The notes beneath the pieces were generated by a model that saw only the letters and a program-made list of their open reading frames with translations, did not search any database and was not told the origin of the DNA. A program made the position numbers and the translations under genes. A stretch of 64,000 bases of DNA, taken from positions 2,356,001 to 2,420,000 of the forward strand of contig NC_017668.1 of NCBI RefSeq assembly GCF_000284515.1, in the 5' to 3' direction. Position 1 is the first letter of the stretch. Each line of letters starts with the position of its first letter. The stretch is from Halobacillus halophilus DSM 2266 (GTDB lineage: Bacteria; Bacillota; Bacilli; Bacillales; Halobacillaceae). Below are positions 45,988-55,308 of this stretch, piece after piece.

Positions 45988-46134
45988 ATCGCTTGATATC
46001 TGCAAACTACTGGCTTTGCGTGACCCTGAGTCATGCAGTGGCTTGAAAGAGCTACTTTACTCAATAACTCCAATTCGCGGGATAACTATCCTATGGAAAA
46101 TGAACAACCAGGGTTAAATTGGCTTCTTTCTATA

Positions 46135-46151
46135 TTAATGAACATTCATAA
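46135..46151. promoter_or_regulatory. Second FadR-like palindrome
   Basis: TTAATGAACATTCATAA shares the AATGAACATTCAT core of the site before yqjP. It overlaps the -35 region of a likely rnz promoter (-10 TATTAT at 46162-46167). Confidence 0.4.
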
Positions 46152-46224
46152 GTAACATTTCTATTATAGTAAGTGTGTTAAATGGCTTCAGGTGATATGA
46201 TGTGATTAGTAGGAGGGAGTTCTA

Positions 46225-47151
46225 ATGGAACTATTTTTTTTAGGTACAGGATCCGGGGTTCCGTCAAAGGAAAGAAATGTTTCTTCCCTTGCCCTCCGCA
46301 TGTTGGAAGAACGGGGAACTACTTGGATATTTGATTGCGGAGAAGGAACGCAGCAACAGATCTTACATACAAATCTAAGACCAAGAAGGATCGAGGTTAT
46401 ATTTATTACTCACCTTCACGGTGATCATATTTACGGACTACCCGGCCTGCTGAGCAGCCGTTCTTTCCAGGGGGGCGAGACTCCTGTAACCGTTTACGGC
46501 CCGAGGGGGTTAAAAGAGTACATTGACATTACTCTGCAGATTAGCGGTACACATTTGCGCTATCCTCTTTATGTTGAGGAAGTCGAAGAAGGCATTCTAT
46601 TTGAAGACGACCAGTTTGTAGTCGAAGCGGTTTCTTTGCAGCATGGTCTGGAAAGCTATGGGTATATTCTAACGGAAAAAGACAAAATCGGAGAACTTAA
46701 GCCATCTAAACTTAAAGAGCTGGGTCTTGAACCCGGACCTATCTACCAGTTAATTAAGAGTCAATCTCAAACACGGCTGGATAATGGGAAGATCATTTAT
46801 AGAAAAGATGTTTTAGGGCCTCCAAAAAAAGGTAGAAAAATATCAATTCTAGGAGATACACGATACATCCCTGATTTAAAATATAAAGTTAAGGATTCGG
46901 ATGTACTTGTTCATGAAGCTACTTTCGCAAGCGATGAAAATCAGATGGCCTATGATTACTTTCACTCCACGGTACAACAGGCCGCTACTCTTGCAAAAGA
47001 AGCTAATGTAAGAGAGCTTATTCTCAATCATATCTCCTCCCGATATCAGGGAAGCTCACTGAAGCAGCTTGAAACGGAAGCAAGAACTATATTTTCACAT
47101 ACACAAGTCGCGTATGATTTTTTTCAGTACCCTATTACACGTAACACGTGA
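46225..47151 (+). CDS. rnz: Ribonuclease Z
   Basis: A 308-residue tRNA 3'-processing endonuclease. The metal site is [12 protein letters not shown] (His63, His65, Asp67, His68); other landmarks are [19 protein letters not shown] in the exosite region, and LGDTRY, VHEATF and [17 protein letters not shown] precedes the ATG. The stop overlaps the region upstream of the aldehyde dehydrogenase start by 14 bases' distance. Confidence 0.95.
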   Translation: MELFFLGTGSGVPSKERNVSSLALRMLEERGTTWIFDCGEGTQQQILHTNLRPRRIEVIFITHLHGDHIYGLPGLLSSRSFQGGETPVTVYGPRGLKEYIDITLQISGTHLRYPLYVEEVEEGILFEDDQFVVEAVSLQHGLESYGYILTEKDKIGELKPSKLKELGLEPGPIYQLIKSQSQTRLDNGKIIYRKDVLGPPKKGRKISILGDTRYIPDLKYKVKDSDVLVHEATFASDENQMAYDYFHSTVQQAATLAKEANVRELILNHISSRYQGSSLKQLETEARTIFSHTQVAYDFFQYPITRNT

Positions 47152-47165
47152 AGGAGGAAATTTTG

Positions 47166-48527
47166 ATGCAAACCATTGTTCAACAGCAAAAGCGGTGGTA
47201 CGAAGAAGGTCACACAAAAAGTTATCAATTCCGGAAAGATCAGCTCCTACGCATGAAGAAAATGATTGGAACGTTTGAAAAACCAATCATCGAAGCACTA
47301 AAATTTGATTTAAACAAGTCTGAATTTGAAGCGTATGTTTCTGAAATTGCTTTTTTAAAAAGTGAAATAGACCATCATGTGAAACACCTGAAACAATGGA
47401 TGAATCCTCAAAAGGTCAAAGCACCCTTAACCCATAAAGGTTCTAAAAATATGATTTATAAAGAACCTTACGGAACAGTTCTGGTTATTGCCCCCTGGAA
47501 CTACCCGTTCCAACTGGCCCTTGCTCCAGTGCTTGGAGCTATTGCGGCGGGTAATACCGTTATCATTAAACCTTCTGAACTTACTCCGACGGTTTCATGG
47601 GTCATTAAAAAAATGGTAGAACAGTACTTCTCGCCTAACTACATTGCAGTAGTCGAAGGGGATAAAAAAGTGACTCAGGAACTAATGGAACAGCCGCTTG
47701 ATTACATCTTTTTTACAGGGAGTGTACCTGTTGGGAGAAAGATTATGGAGAAAGCCAGTCACCAGCTGATCCCCGTAACGTTAGAACTGGGTGGTAAAAG
47801 TCCGGCGATTATCAATAAAGACGCAGCTATTGACCTTGCTGCCAAACGGATTGTGTGGGGGAAATTTACTAATGCTGGACAAACGTGTATTGCTCCTGAT
47901 TACTTGCTTGTCCATCATGAAGTAAAGGCACCACTGATTAAGGCCATGAAAAAATATATCCATAAATTTTATGGGGATCGGCCTCTGGAGAATCCAGATT
48001 ATGTGAAAATCGTGAACGACCAGCACTTCGAGCGAATTTCTTCCTATCTAAATGCAGGAACGGTGGTTTCCGGTGGTTCTTTAGATGAAAAGCGTCAAAT
48101 GATTGAACCTACTATTCTGGATCAGGTGAATTGGTCTGACCCTGTCATGCAGGATGAAATATTCGGTCCCATTCTTCCGGTTCTGACGTTTGATCATTTA
48201 TCAGAAGTGATCACCCAAGTGAATAATCGTCCAAAGCCATTAGCTCTCTATTACTTTGGAGAAAGCGAAACAGATCAGGAAGAAATTATGACCTCCATTC
48301 CATTTGGGGGTGGCTGTATTAATGATACCCTATACCATATCTTAAACCCCCACCTTCCTTTTGGAGGAGTGGGAGAGAGTGGAATGGGAAGTTATCACGG
48401 ACAAGCAAGTTTTGACACCTTTACCCATTTAAAGAGTATCACGAAACAAACGACAAAGTTCGATCAGAAATTCAGGTATCCAGGCTCCTCTTTTGGATTA
48501 ACTCTCATTAAAAAGGTTCTCGGTTAA
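47166..48527 (+). CDS. Aldehyde dehydrogenase (class 3 type)
   Basis: A 453-residue NAD(P)-dependent aldehyde dehydrogenase of the short class 3 type. IAPWNYPFQLALAPVLGAI, FFTGSVPVG, VTLELGGKSPAII with the catalytic glutamate, and NAGQTCIAPDYLLV with the nucleophilic cysteine. It ends SFGLTLIKKVLG, typical of membrane-associated fatty aldehyde forms such as YwdH. ATG at 47166 follows GAAGGAGG. Confidence 0.92.
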   Translation: MQTIVQQQKRWYEEGHTKSYQFRKDQLLRMKKMIGTFEKPIIEALKFDLNKSEFEAYVSEIAFLKSEIDHHVKHLKQWMNPQKVKAPLTHKGSKNMIYKEPYGTVLVIAPWNYPFQLALAPVLGAIAAGNTVIIKPSELTPTVSWVIKKMVEQYFSPNYIAVVEGDKKVTQELMEQPLDYIFFTGSVPVGRKIMEKASHQLIPVTLELGGKSPAIINKDAAIDLAAKRIVWGKFTNAGQTCIAPDYLLVHHEVKAPLIKAMKKYIHKFYGDRPLENPDYVKIVNDQHFERISSYLNAGTVVSGGSLDEKRQMIEPTILDQVNWSDPVMQDEIFGPILPVLTFDHLSEVITQVNNRPKPLALYYFGESETDQEEIMTSIPFGGGCINDTLYHILNPHLPFGGVGESGMGSYHGQASFDTFTHLKSITKQTTKFDQKFRYPGSSFGLTLIKKVLG

Positions 48528-48533
48528 GCATAG

Positions 48534-48581
48534 AAAGATCAAGAGCGTAATGATTAAAGGTCACGCTCTTGATCTTTTTTT
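48534..48581 (+). terminator. Terminator of the aldehyde dehydrogenase gene
   Basis: AAAGATCAAGAGCGT pairs with ACGCTCTTGATCTTT then T-run. The tnpB element is inserted about ten bases beyond it. Confidence 0.9.
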
Positions 48582-48742
48582 AATCATTCATCGGCAGAAG
48601 ACTCCCTCTTCAAGCGCCGTGTCGAAGACCGGTGGCAAGGGGGAGATGAATGCCGTCGCCGTAAGGCGAATGCCTTTGAATATTCTCCCCTCCGTGATAT
48701 CCTAAATTAAGAACGTATGTTCCTGGTTAGGAGGTGGAAAGG

Positions 48743-49864
48743 TTGAAGCATAAAGCGTATAACTTTCGTATCTATCCAAATAAAACCCAAGAATCGCTCA
48801 TCGCTAAGACAATCGGTTGCGCTCGTTTTGTCTTCAATCATTTCCTCTCCGAATGGAGCAGTGCCTACAAGGAAACCGGAAAAGGTTTGAGTTACGCTAC
48901 TTGTTCCAAACAACTACCCAACCTTAAAAGAGAATTCCTTTGGTTAAAAGAAGTGGATAGCACGGCCATCCAAACGTCGGTCAAACATCTTTCTGACGCT
49001 TATGAACGGTTTTTCAAAAAGCAAAACCAAGCTCCACGGTTCAAATCAAAGAAGAACAGAGTCCAGTCCTACACCACAAAATGCACAAACGGAAATATTG
49101 CCATCCAGGATCACAAAATCAAGCTGCCTAAGCTGGGGCTTGTGAGATTAGCCAAGAGCCGTGAAGTGAAAGGTCGCATCTTGAGTGCGACGGTTCGCCG
49201 CAATCCGAGCGGAAAATATTCTGTATCCATTCTTGTTCAAACAGATATTCAGGAACTTCCTAAATCCAACACTTATGTTGGCATTGATCTCGGATTGAAA
49301 GACTTCGCTACTCTCTCGAATGGCACCACCTATCAAAACCCACGATATCTACGTAAGACCGAAAAGAAACTAGCAAAAGCTCAACGTATCCTTTCCCGAA
49401 GGGAAAAGGGATCTTCGAATTGGCATAAGCAACGTATTAAAGTAGCTAGACTTCACGAGAAGATAGCGAACTCCCGCAAAGATTATCTGCACAAGATTTC
49501 TACCGAAATCATCAAAAACCACGATGTGATCGGTGTAGAAAATCTCCAAATTTCCAATATGCTCAAAAACCGAAAACGATCCAAATCGATTAGTGATGTG
49601 AGCTGGTCGATGTTCACGTCTATGCTCGAATACAAAGCAAAGTGGTACGGGAAGCAGTTGGTAACCGTATCGAAAGTTTTTGCGAGTTCACAGCTGTGTT
49701 CCAAGTGCGGATACCAAAACAGTGAGGTAAAGAATCTCGCTGTTCGAACGTGGGATTGCCCAGATTGCGGCTGCCACCACGACCGCGACCTAAATGCGAG
49801 CTTCAATATATTGAAGGAGATTCAAAGAACCCTTTCAACCGTCGGTGCGACGGGGCTAGCCTAA
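48743..49864 (+). CDS. tnpB: RNA-guided endonuclease TnpB, copy 1
   Basis: A 373-residue TnpB. Its RuvC acidic residues are intact: Asp182 in [11 protein letters not shown], Glu266 in [10 protein letters not shown] and Asp349 in [13 protein letters not shown]; the zinc finger has Cys319, 322, 339 and 342 ([18 protein letters not shown]). The family cuts DNA beside a short TAM using an omega-RNA made from the element's right end. TTG at 48743 follows GGAGGTGGAAAGG; the equivalent start in copy 2 is GTG. Confidence 0.93.
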   Translation: MKHKAYNFRIYPNKTQESLIAKTIGCARFVFNHFLSEWSSAYKETGKGLSYATCSKQLPNLKREFLWLKEVDSTAIQTSVKHLSDAYERFFKKQNQAPRFKSKKNRVQSYTTKCTNGNIAIQDHKIKLPKLGLVRLAKSREVKGRILSATVRRNPSGKYSVSILVQTDIQELPKSNTYVGIDLGLKDFATLSNGTTYQNPRYLRKTEKKLAKAQRILSRREKGSSNWHKQRIKVARLHEKIANSRKDYLHKISTEIIKNHDVIGVENLQISNMLKNRKRSKSISDVSWSMFTSMLEYKAKWYGKQLVTVSKVFASSQLCSKCGYQNSEVKNLAVRTWDCPDCGCHHDRDLNASFNILKEIQRTLSTVGATGLA

Positions 49865-49947
49865 TCATTTGAACGAACCGTTAGGTTCGTGCTCTTAGGA
49901 ATCCCCCAACTTCAAGGAGTGTCAGCGAGTAAGTGGGGTTAGTTCAA
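49865..49947 (+). ncRNA. Candidate omega-RNA 3' scaffold, copy 1
   Basis: The right end after the tnpB stop folds into ACGAACC-GTTA-GGTTCGT and a CCCC...AAGTGGGG stem-loop, both kept in copy 2. In this family the scaffold usually also includes the end of tnpB, and the guide is the flanking DNA from 49948 (TTATACCTTAAATTAG). Extent upstream is unknown. Confidence 0.6.
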
Positions 49948-49959
49948 TTATACCTTAAA

Positions 49960-50184
49960 TTAGAAAAATGGAAGATTATCTAAATTATTGTCAATCTCCC
50001 CATCAGGCTGACTGCGAAGATGATCTTCTCCATCTTTACCCCGGATCAGATTCACATGCTCCAGTTCTCCATCTCTGGCCATTTGATGAGCCTCGTGATA
50101 GTCCACTATTCTGCCTGATGATAACTTCATTTCTACAATACTTCCCTCTCCATTTTTCCTGACTGCGATGATTTGTTCCGCCAT
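49960..50184 (-). CDS. DUF3892 domain protein
   Basis: A 74-residue protein with IIAVRKNGEGSIVEMKLSSG and YHEAHQMARDGELEHVNLIRG, the compact DUF3892 fold, followed by a polar tail. Function unknown. The tnpB element ends 12 bases beyond its stop codon. Confidence 0.82.
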   Translation of the reverse strand: MAEQIIAVRKNGEGSIVEMKLSSGRIVDYHEAHQMARDGELEHVNLIRGKDGEDHLRSQPDGEIDNNLDNLPFF

Positions 50185-50304
50185 GTCAATACCTCCTTTT
50201 TTTTAGTATGTATCCATTCTAATGAATTATAATGATTAAACGATTTAAGGGTATAAATAATGAAATTATAGTTAAATTAACGTTAAAGATAGGAGGAAAA
50301 AGCC

Positions 50305-50547
50305 ATGCCCCTCAATCATTTTGAACACGTAACAGAACAGTTGGCCCAGGCTAAACAAGCCGTTGAACGTATGCAGGAGAATCAAACCGGTTTTGCAGAA
50401 GCACAGCAGCATGTGAAGATAGCTGAAGAGGCTCTCAATGAACTCATACATGACCCTGACTTAAATTCTAAAACTGACCAGAAAGAAATTCAGCGGGCTA
50501 GCGATTTGCTTCGTCTAATCGTGGAAACCTATCAGGCTTCTAACTGA
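50305..50547 (+). CDS. Small helical hypothetical protein
   Basis: An 80-residue alpha-helical, Gln/Glu-rich protein (HVTEQLAQAKQAVERMQENQ, KIAEEALNELIHD). ATG follows TAGGAGG, and a terminator follows at 50553-50582 (AAACCACTGT/ACAGTGGTTT), so it is a well-defined single gene. No family recognised. Confidence 0.65.
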   Translation: MPLNHFEHVTEQLAQAKQAVERMQENQTGFAEAQQHVKIAEEALNELIHDPDLNSKTDQKEIQRASDLLRLIVETYQASN

Positions 50548-50552
50548 ACGTA

Positions 50553-50582
50553 TAAACCACTGTGTTGGAGAACAGTGGTTTA
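50553..50582. terminator. Terminator
   Basis: AAACCACTGT pairs with ACAGTGGTTT downstream of the 80-residue protein gene. Confidence 0.75.
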
Positions 50583-50668
50583 TTTACATAACTTTCCTTA
50601 TCTACGTTACATAACCTTTTATGTCACTGAATATATTTAGGACAAGCAATTTAAGAGGGAGTGTCGTA

Positions 50669-51298
50669 ATGGGGGTTTTTGTTAGTTACATTTTGCTAGG
50701 ATTATCGCTTGCCGCGCCAATCGGTCCTATTAACGCTGCACAAATCGACCAGGGGATCAAGAACGGTTTCCTGCATTCCTGGGCAATTGGGTTAGGATCT
50801 ATTGTTGCAGATTTATTGTTTATCCTTTGTGTATTTTTTGGAGTGGTCCATTTTTTAGAAATTCCTTTGATGAAAACATTTCTGTGGTTATTCGGAGCGT
50901 TTGTATTGTTTTATACGGCTTTCGAAAGTTTTAAAGGTACAAAAGAAATTGGGATTGGGGAGCTAAGAAGCAAAGAATCTTTAAAGAAAACGTTCACAAA
51001 TGGCTTCCTGCTGGCCATTACGAATCCGTTATCCATTCTTTTCTGGCTGGGTATTTATGGGAGCATTCTTGCTGACACCATTCATCGTTATAACTTGGCC
51101 CAGGTTCTGCTTTATGGAGGTGCTGTCCTTCTAGGTTTAATGATCTGGGATGTATTCATGGCTTCTGTGTCAAGCGGCTTTAGAAAAGTATTAACACCCA
51201 GCCTGCTTCGAGTAATCTCAACTCTATCAGGTTTAAGTTTATTAGGATTTGCTGCTTACTTTGGTTTTCAAGCATTCAAATTACTCTTCCACTTCTAA
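50669..51298 (+). CDS. LysE-family amino-acid exporter
   Basis: A 209-residue six-helix exporter: LLGLSLAAPIGPINAAQIDQGIKNG near the start and FLLAITNPLSILFWLGIYG in the middle are the LysE/RhtB motifs. It exports amino acids or related compounds; the substrate is unknown. ATG at 50669 follows AGAGGGAG. Its 3' end overlaps that of the convergent APC gene by 18 bases. Confidence 0.9.
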   Translation: MGVFVSYILLGLSLAAPIGPINAAQIDQGIKNGFLHSWAIGLGSIVADLLFILCVFFGVVHFLEIPLMKTFLWLFGAFVLFYTAFESFKGTKEIGIGELRSKESLKKTFTNGFLLAITNPLSILFWLGIYGSILADTIHRYNLAQVLLYGGAVLLGLMIWDVFMASVSSGFRKVLTPSLLRVISTLSGLSLLGFAAYFGFQAFKLLFHF

Positions 51299-52612
51299 AT
51301 GCTTCCATTTATTTTTCATAAACATAGTTACCATACCTATAACCAGTAAAAAACCTAAGCTTACAAAAAAACCAATTCGACTTGTTTTATTTAATAATGT
51401 TCCCGAAACTGCAAGCAAAATCAAAACTAGTCCTATTAGTCGTTTTACACGTTTAAATGAAGTTAACTCCATAATTTTATTATATGAGAACAGGATAAAC
51501 AGCCAGATGTATAAAAGCATGAGGCCTGCTGCTGTGGTTAAGTATTCATATATCTTCTCCGGGAGCAGTAAAGCAACTATTATTGAAGCAATTAAGCCAC
51601 CGATAGTCAGCAGTACGGCATAATAAGGAACTTTTCTAGGACCTGTCCTAGAAAAGAATTTAGGAGCATCTCCATCCTCTGACAACGAGGTTAATATGGT
51701 TGTGATTCCGTACAGTGAGGCTACCATAGTGGAAAAACCTCCAATAATTAAAGCTCCGTTAAATGCATGAGGCACAAAAGATAGATCATACTTACTTAGA
51801 GCGGTAATGAATGGACTTTCATCCCCATTATATTTAGTATAAGGCACAAGCCATAAGGCGAGACCTATGGATACTACATAAATAGTTGTGAGTAATGAAA
51901 GCATAAATGTTCCCGACTTAGGAGCATCTTTCGGATTTTTTAGTTCATTCGCCATAATACCCATAACTTCAATTCCGCCAAAACTGTAGAAGACGTAAAT
52001 AGACGCAGCCCATAGCCCGGTTATACCGAGTGGAAGTAATCCTTTATTATCCCATGTGAATGAGGGGTCAGGCTGGCCGCCTTTTAAAAATCCCCCTACA
52101 GCTAGAAAAGCAATAATGATAAACATTAAAATTGCCGCTATTTTCATAACGCCAAATATATTTTCAAATCGTTCAAACCCCGACACACCGGTAATAATAA
52201 CCCCGATTCCCAAGACCCCGAATACACTTGAGGAAACCCAAAGCGGGACATCAGGGAACCAAAATTGAGCAAAGATGGCTAAAGCTGTCAACTGGCTCCC
52301 CATTATAAGCAGTTCAGAAGACCAGTACACCCATCCGTTGCTAAAGCCTGCCCATCTCCCATAAGCTTTTTTAGCATAAGCCCGAAAGGAACCTTTCTGA
52401 GGATCCTCGGCTGTCATAGCTGATAAGGCATCAAATACTATATATGTTCCGATAGCAGCAAGCAAAAAGATGAGAAGTACGGCTGGCCCCCCTCGTGTTA
52501 TTGCCAGAGCAGAACCAAGGAAAAAACCCGTACCAATTGTGCATCCTACTCCAATTAAAGAGAGCTGCCACCACTGAATCTTTTTATTATCAGTTGTCTC
52601 CTGTTTGTCCAT
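51281..52612 (-). CDS. APC-family amino-acid permease
   Basis: A 443-residue, 12-helix permease: SLIGVGCTIGTGFFLGSALA (helix 1 with the GxGxGxF bend), GWVYWSSELLIMGSQL and FYSFGGIEVMGIMANELKNP are typical of the amino-acid transporter (AAT) group. It is shorter at the C-terminus than many members and substrate is unknown. Its 3' end overlaps lysE, so each transcript makes antisense to the other. Confidence 0.9.
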   Translation of the reverse strand: MDKQETTDNKKIQWWQLSLIGVGCTIGTGFFLGSALAITRGGPAVLLIFLLAAIGTYIVFDALSAMTAEDPQKGSFRAYAKKAYGRWAGFSNGWVYWSSELLIMGSQLTALAIFAQFWFPDVPLWVSSSVFGVLGIGVIITGVSGFERFENIFGVMKIAAILMFIIIAFLAVGGFLKGGQPDPSFTWDNKGLLPLGITGLWAASIYVFYSFGGIEVMGIMANELKNPKDAPKSGTFMLSLLTTIYVVSIGLALWLVPYTKYNGDESPFITALSKYDLSFVPHAFNGALIIGGFSTMVASLYGITTILTSLSEDGDAPKFFSRTGPRKVPYYAVLLTIGGLIASIIVALLLPEKIYEYLTTAAGLMLLYIWLFILFSYNKIMELTSFKRVKRLIGLVLILLAVSGTLLNKTSRIGFFVSLGFLLVIGMVTMFMKNKWKHLEVEE

Positions 52613-52719
52613 TCGGGGTTAATCCCTTCCAATAAAGTCAAATCGCGAAATCACATTTACGTTGCAATTTGAAAATAGTATATGTCATACTACTGTTCTC
52701 ATACGAGAGATAACTGACG

Positions 52720-53482
52720 AAGTAATCCTGTTAAGGCCAGTGATAACTTATTTAAGATAAGCTCCCGTGCGCAAGACTCAGTTTCGAGATATTTGAATAG
52801 AGGGAAGGTCCTGCGGGGGACGATTCCGCTTTCCGGCCCTGCACGACGCAGGGTCGTTCGACGTTGCCACACGACGTGGCGTTCTTAGTCGAACCTCTTC
52901 TGTGCTGAGCTTCCTCAGGCTTAACAGCCCTGCGGGATCTCACCGCTCATGTTCATCCCGCAGGATTCTTCATCGTCCCCCTCCGGACCTGGCCGAATAA
53001 GAAACTCGAAATCCACCAAAAATGTCTACTAAAATTAACTGGAGAGCAAAAGAGTATCTAGCTTATTTAAGTGTACAACCCCTGATATATAAGGGGTTAA
53101 GGCTGATCCAGAACGATTACCTCTCTTATAGAAGGGTCCGTTCATCTCCTCAAACATAGGATGGCGGAGGAAACGACGAGACTCCCGCGGGAGAAGGAGC
53201 TAGGCGAGACCCCACAAGGAGTGTTAACGACTGAGGAGGCTTGCCAGTCCCCCCGTAGGAAAGTGTTCAAATGTGGAATCACCCTGAAAGACACGACCAG
53301 CATAAGCCGACCATCAAAAGGGTTGCGGTTTTTCAATCCGTTGATGAGCGGCTTATGTCTCGAGTGTCTGGGTGATGGAACAAGACGAGTTGTTTCCGTA
53401 GCCAGCCCCTCTCTATATCAGCAACGGACCTAAGATATCTCGAAACTGAGTCTTCAACTATACGGCCCTTTAATTTAATAAT
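52720..53482 (+). repeat. Palindromic intergenic repeat family, copy D
   Basis: Left end CAAGACTCAGTTTCGAGATAT (52776-52796) is mirrored at the right as ATATCTCGAAACTGAGTCTT (53436-53455). It contains two sub-palindromes: 52778-53015 (GGTCCTGCGGGGGACGA against TCGTCCCCCTCCGGACC) and 53130-53455, plus GACTCCCGCGGGAGAAGGAG and the 57-base hairpin at 53301-53357. It matches copy B along both sides. Open frames inside it follow its GC-rich symmetry and are not genes. Confidence 0.88.
53301..53357. repeat. Hairpin in copy D homologous to that of copy B
   Basis: CATAAGCCGACCATCAA and TTGATGAGCGGCTTATG, same length and position as 17889-17945 but with two arm mismatches. Confidence 0.85.
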
Positions 53483-53522
53483 GTTCTTATGAAATACCTG
53501 CATGAATGTTTATTGAAACCAG

Positions 53523-53551
53523 TAAAAAAGGCAGCTGAGCTGCCTTTTTTA
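53523..53551. terminator. Terminator of sspP
   Basis: AAAAAGGCAGCT pairs exactly with AGCTGCCTTTTT directly after the sspP stop on the minus strand. Confidence 0.9.
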
Positions 53552-53704
53552 TTACATATCATGGGAGGTTTTCTGATTTTGACGAGAATGGTTTTGGTTT
53601 TTAACTTTATGGGACCCCTCTATAGGAGTGCCATAAGGCTGGTCGGGTCCTGTAGGTAAATTAGGTTTGGTTTGCTGTTTAGGTCCTTTTTTTCTTGGTG
53701 ACAT
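53552..53704 (-). CDS. sspP: Small acid-soluble spore protein P
   Basis: A 50-residue protein, MSPRKKGPKQQ...EGSHKVKNQNHSRQNQKTSHDM. The KVKNxNHSRQ...HDM ending is the signature of the minor SASP SspP (CotL) of Bacilli, made in the forespore. AGGAGG precedes the ATG. It is 26 bases downstream of the YpzI-like gene and probably co-transcribed. It shows that the host forms spores. Confidence 0.87.
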   Translation of the reverse strand: MSPRKKGPKQQTKPNLPTGPDQPYGTPIEGSHKVKNQNHSRQNQKTSHDM

Positions 53705-53730
53705 CACTTTACCTCCTGATCAAATTAAAG

Positions 53731-53859
53731 TTATTTTCGCTTTCTAGCTTCTTCTGGACCTTCCATAGAAGTAGCCCCCGGATAGCTTAATGGCTGATCT
53801 CGGTCAGATTCAACTTTTCTTGATTTTTTTAATTTCTTCTCTTGTCGATCTTTACCCAT
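53731..53859 (-). CDS. YpzI-like small protein
   Basis: A 42-residue basic protein, MGKDRQEKKLKKSRKVESDR...LSYPGATSMEGPEEARKRK. The MGKDRQEKKL...VESDRDQ...GAT pattern matches my memory of the YpzI family in Bacilli; function unknown but likely sporulation-linked. GGGAGG precedes the ATG. A sigma-G-like -10 CATACTA lies 23 bases upstream. Confidence 0.7.
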   Translation of the reverse strand: MGKDRQEKKLKKSRKVESDRDQPLSYPGATSMEGPEEARKRK

Positions 53860-53888
53860 ATAAATATCCTCCCTTCACTCTTAGTATG

Positions 53889-53926
53889 AGAAAAGAGACA
53901 GGAGTCATACTCTCCTGTCTCTTTGT
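53889..53926. terminator. Terminator of dinB
   Basis: AAAGAGACAGGAG pairs with CTCCTGTCTCTTT, followed by a T-rich tract (plus strand) or read-through on the minus strand toward ypzI. Confidence 0.8.
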
Positions 53927-53940
53927 AATTTTTGTGAGTT

Positions 53941-55185
53941 TTATTTTTTAAAATCATCCAGAAAGTCCTTTTGAAAGCTGGTGGTAACCGTGTTATTCTG
54001 AGGAGCTGACAACGGTTGAAATGGGTTGCTTCCATACTTTTCAGTTAGATCATCTATGGCCTTATATAACTTCTCTTTACTTGCATATTGTTCATAATTA
54101 AATAAATCGAGCTGCTGGGTAATTTCGGATTTTTCAGCTAGATCTTGAGCAGTTATTCCAAGAAGGCGTATTGGTTCCTGATTCCAATGTTCATCAAAGA
54201 GCTGTAAAGAAACTTGGAACAAATCTTCGGCTGATTGTATGAACTCCTTTAATTGCCGGCTTCTTGTAACGGTTTTTCTGTCATGATAACGAATCATAAG
54301 CTGTACATTCTGTGCGAGCACTTTTTTATTTTTCATGCGTGCTTCCACTTTATGTGTTAACTTTCGCAGCACACTGCGCACTTCCTGATCATCTGTAGTA
54401 TCTTCGGGTAAAGTAGTAGAAGTACCGATACTTTTAAATTCATGAACCGCATCAGGATCAACAGGGCGCTGATCATAGCCATTGGCACGATTTTGCAGAC
54501 GCTCCCCATTAATACCGAGCAGGCGCTTTAATTCAAGGACAGGATGTACGGCTAGATCTCCAATTGTTTCTACTTTAATTCTTCTCAGCTTTTCTGCAGT
54601 TTTGTCGCCCACTCCATACATTTCTTCAATAGGTAATGGCCATAGCTTATTCTGAAGATCTCTTTTTCTCAGTATCGTAATTCCCATCGGTTTTTTCATA
54701 TCGGAAGCCATTTTTGCCAAGAACTTATTCGGTGCTATTCCTATACTGCATGGAAGATCGAGTTCATCTGCAATTCGCTGCTGAATCCGCTCAGCGATTT
54801 CAGGCGGGGAACCCTGCGAAGAACAATTCGTAATGTCCATGTATCCTTCATCAATGGAAACAGGCTGAACGAGTGAGGTTACATCTGCCAGTATCTTAAA
54901 CATCTCTTTTGAAGCGGTACGATACCTTTCGAAATTAGGTCTCATGACCATTAATTCAGGGCATAAACGTCTAGCCTCTCCAACAGGCATTGTCGTTTTA
55001 ACCCCAAATTTTCTTGCCTCATAACTGCTTGTAACCACAATTCCTCGCCGTTCTTCTGGGTTTCCAGCGATCGCAAGTGGCTTTCCTTTTAATTTGGGAT
55101 CGAATGCCATTTCGACCGAAGCATAAAAACTGTTCATATCCACATGAAATATGACCCGTCCATTTTTAGGATACCATTTAGACAC
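53941..55185 (-). CDS. dinB: DNA polymerase IV (Y-family)
   Basis: A 414-residue translesion polymerase. Catalytic residues Asp16 (FHVDMNSFYASVE) and Asp112-Glu113 (VSIDEGYMD), the SIGIAPNKFLAKMASDMKKP helix, a helix-hairpin-helix thumb and the little-finger domain. Near the C-terminus QLDLFNYEQY is a beta-clamp-binding motif (QLDLF). Position matches B. subtilis yqjH (polY1). No LexA box was recognised upstream. Confidence 0.95.
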   Translation of the reverse strand: MSKWYPKNGRVIFHVDMNSFYASVEMAFDPKLKGKPLAIAGNPEERRGIVVTSSYEARKFGVKTTMPVGEARRLCPELMVMRPNFERYRTASKEMFKILADVTSLVQPVSIDEGYMDITNCSSQGSPPEIAERIQQRIADELDLPCSIGIAPNKFLAKMASDMKKPMGITILRKRDLQNKLWPLPIEEMYGVGDKTAEKLRRIKVETIGDLAVHPVLELKRLLGINGERLQNRANGYDQRPVDPDAVHEFKSIGTSTTLPEDTTDDQEVRSVLRKLTHKVEARMKNKKVLAQNVQLMIRYHDRKTVTRSRQLKEFIQSAEDLFQVSLQLFDEHWNQEPIRLLGITAQDLAEKSEITQQLDLFNYEQYASKEKLYKAIDDLTEKYGSNPFQPLSAPQNNTVTTSFQKDFLDDFKK

Positions 55186-55267
55186 ATAAATCCTTCCTTT
55201 TTTCGAACTCTTGTTCTTCTATTGTAACATATTTGAAAAGAAAGTCTGAGTACAATCAAGTTAACAT

Positions 55268-55300
55268 AAAAAATCCCGGAACTTATCTCCGGGATTTTTT
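55268..55300 (-). terminator. Terminator of the mutase-yqjE operon
   Basis: AAAAAATCCCGGA and TCCGGGATTTTTT, just after yqjE on the minus strand. Confidence 0.88.
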
Positions 55301-55308
55301 ATATTCTA

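Larger units (their letters stand above)
48592..49947 (+). mobile_element. IS605-group tnpB-only element, copy 1
   Basis: Left end CGGCAGAAGACTCCCTCTTC preceded by TTCAT (48587-48591), right end AAGTGGGGTTAGTTCAA. Both ends and the coding part are closely shared with the second copy at 61500-62859. No tnpA is present, so movement would need a transposase in trans. About 1.36 kb. Confidence 0.88.

Noticed and set aside
52752-53433. Open frames inside repeat copy D
   Set aside because: Same reason as copy B; the DNA symmetry, not the protein, is conserved.
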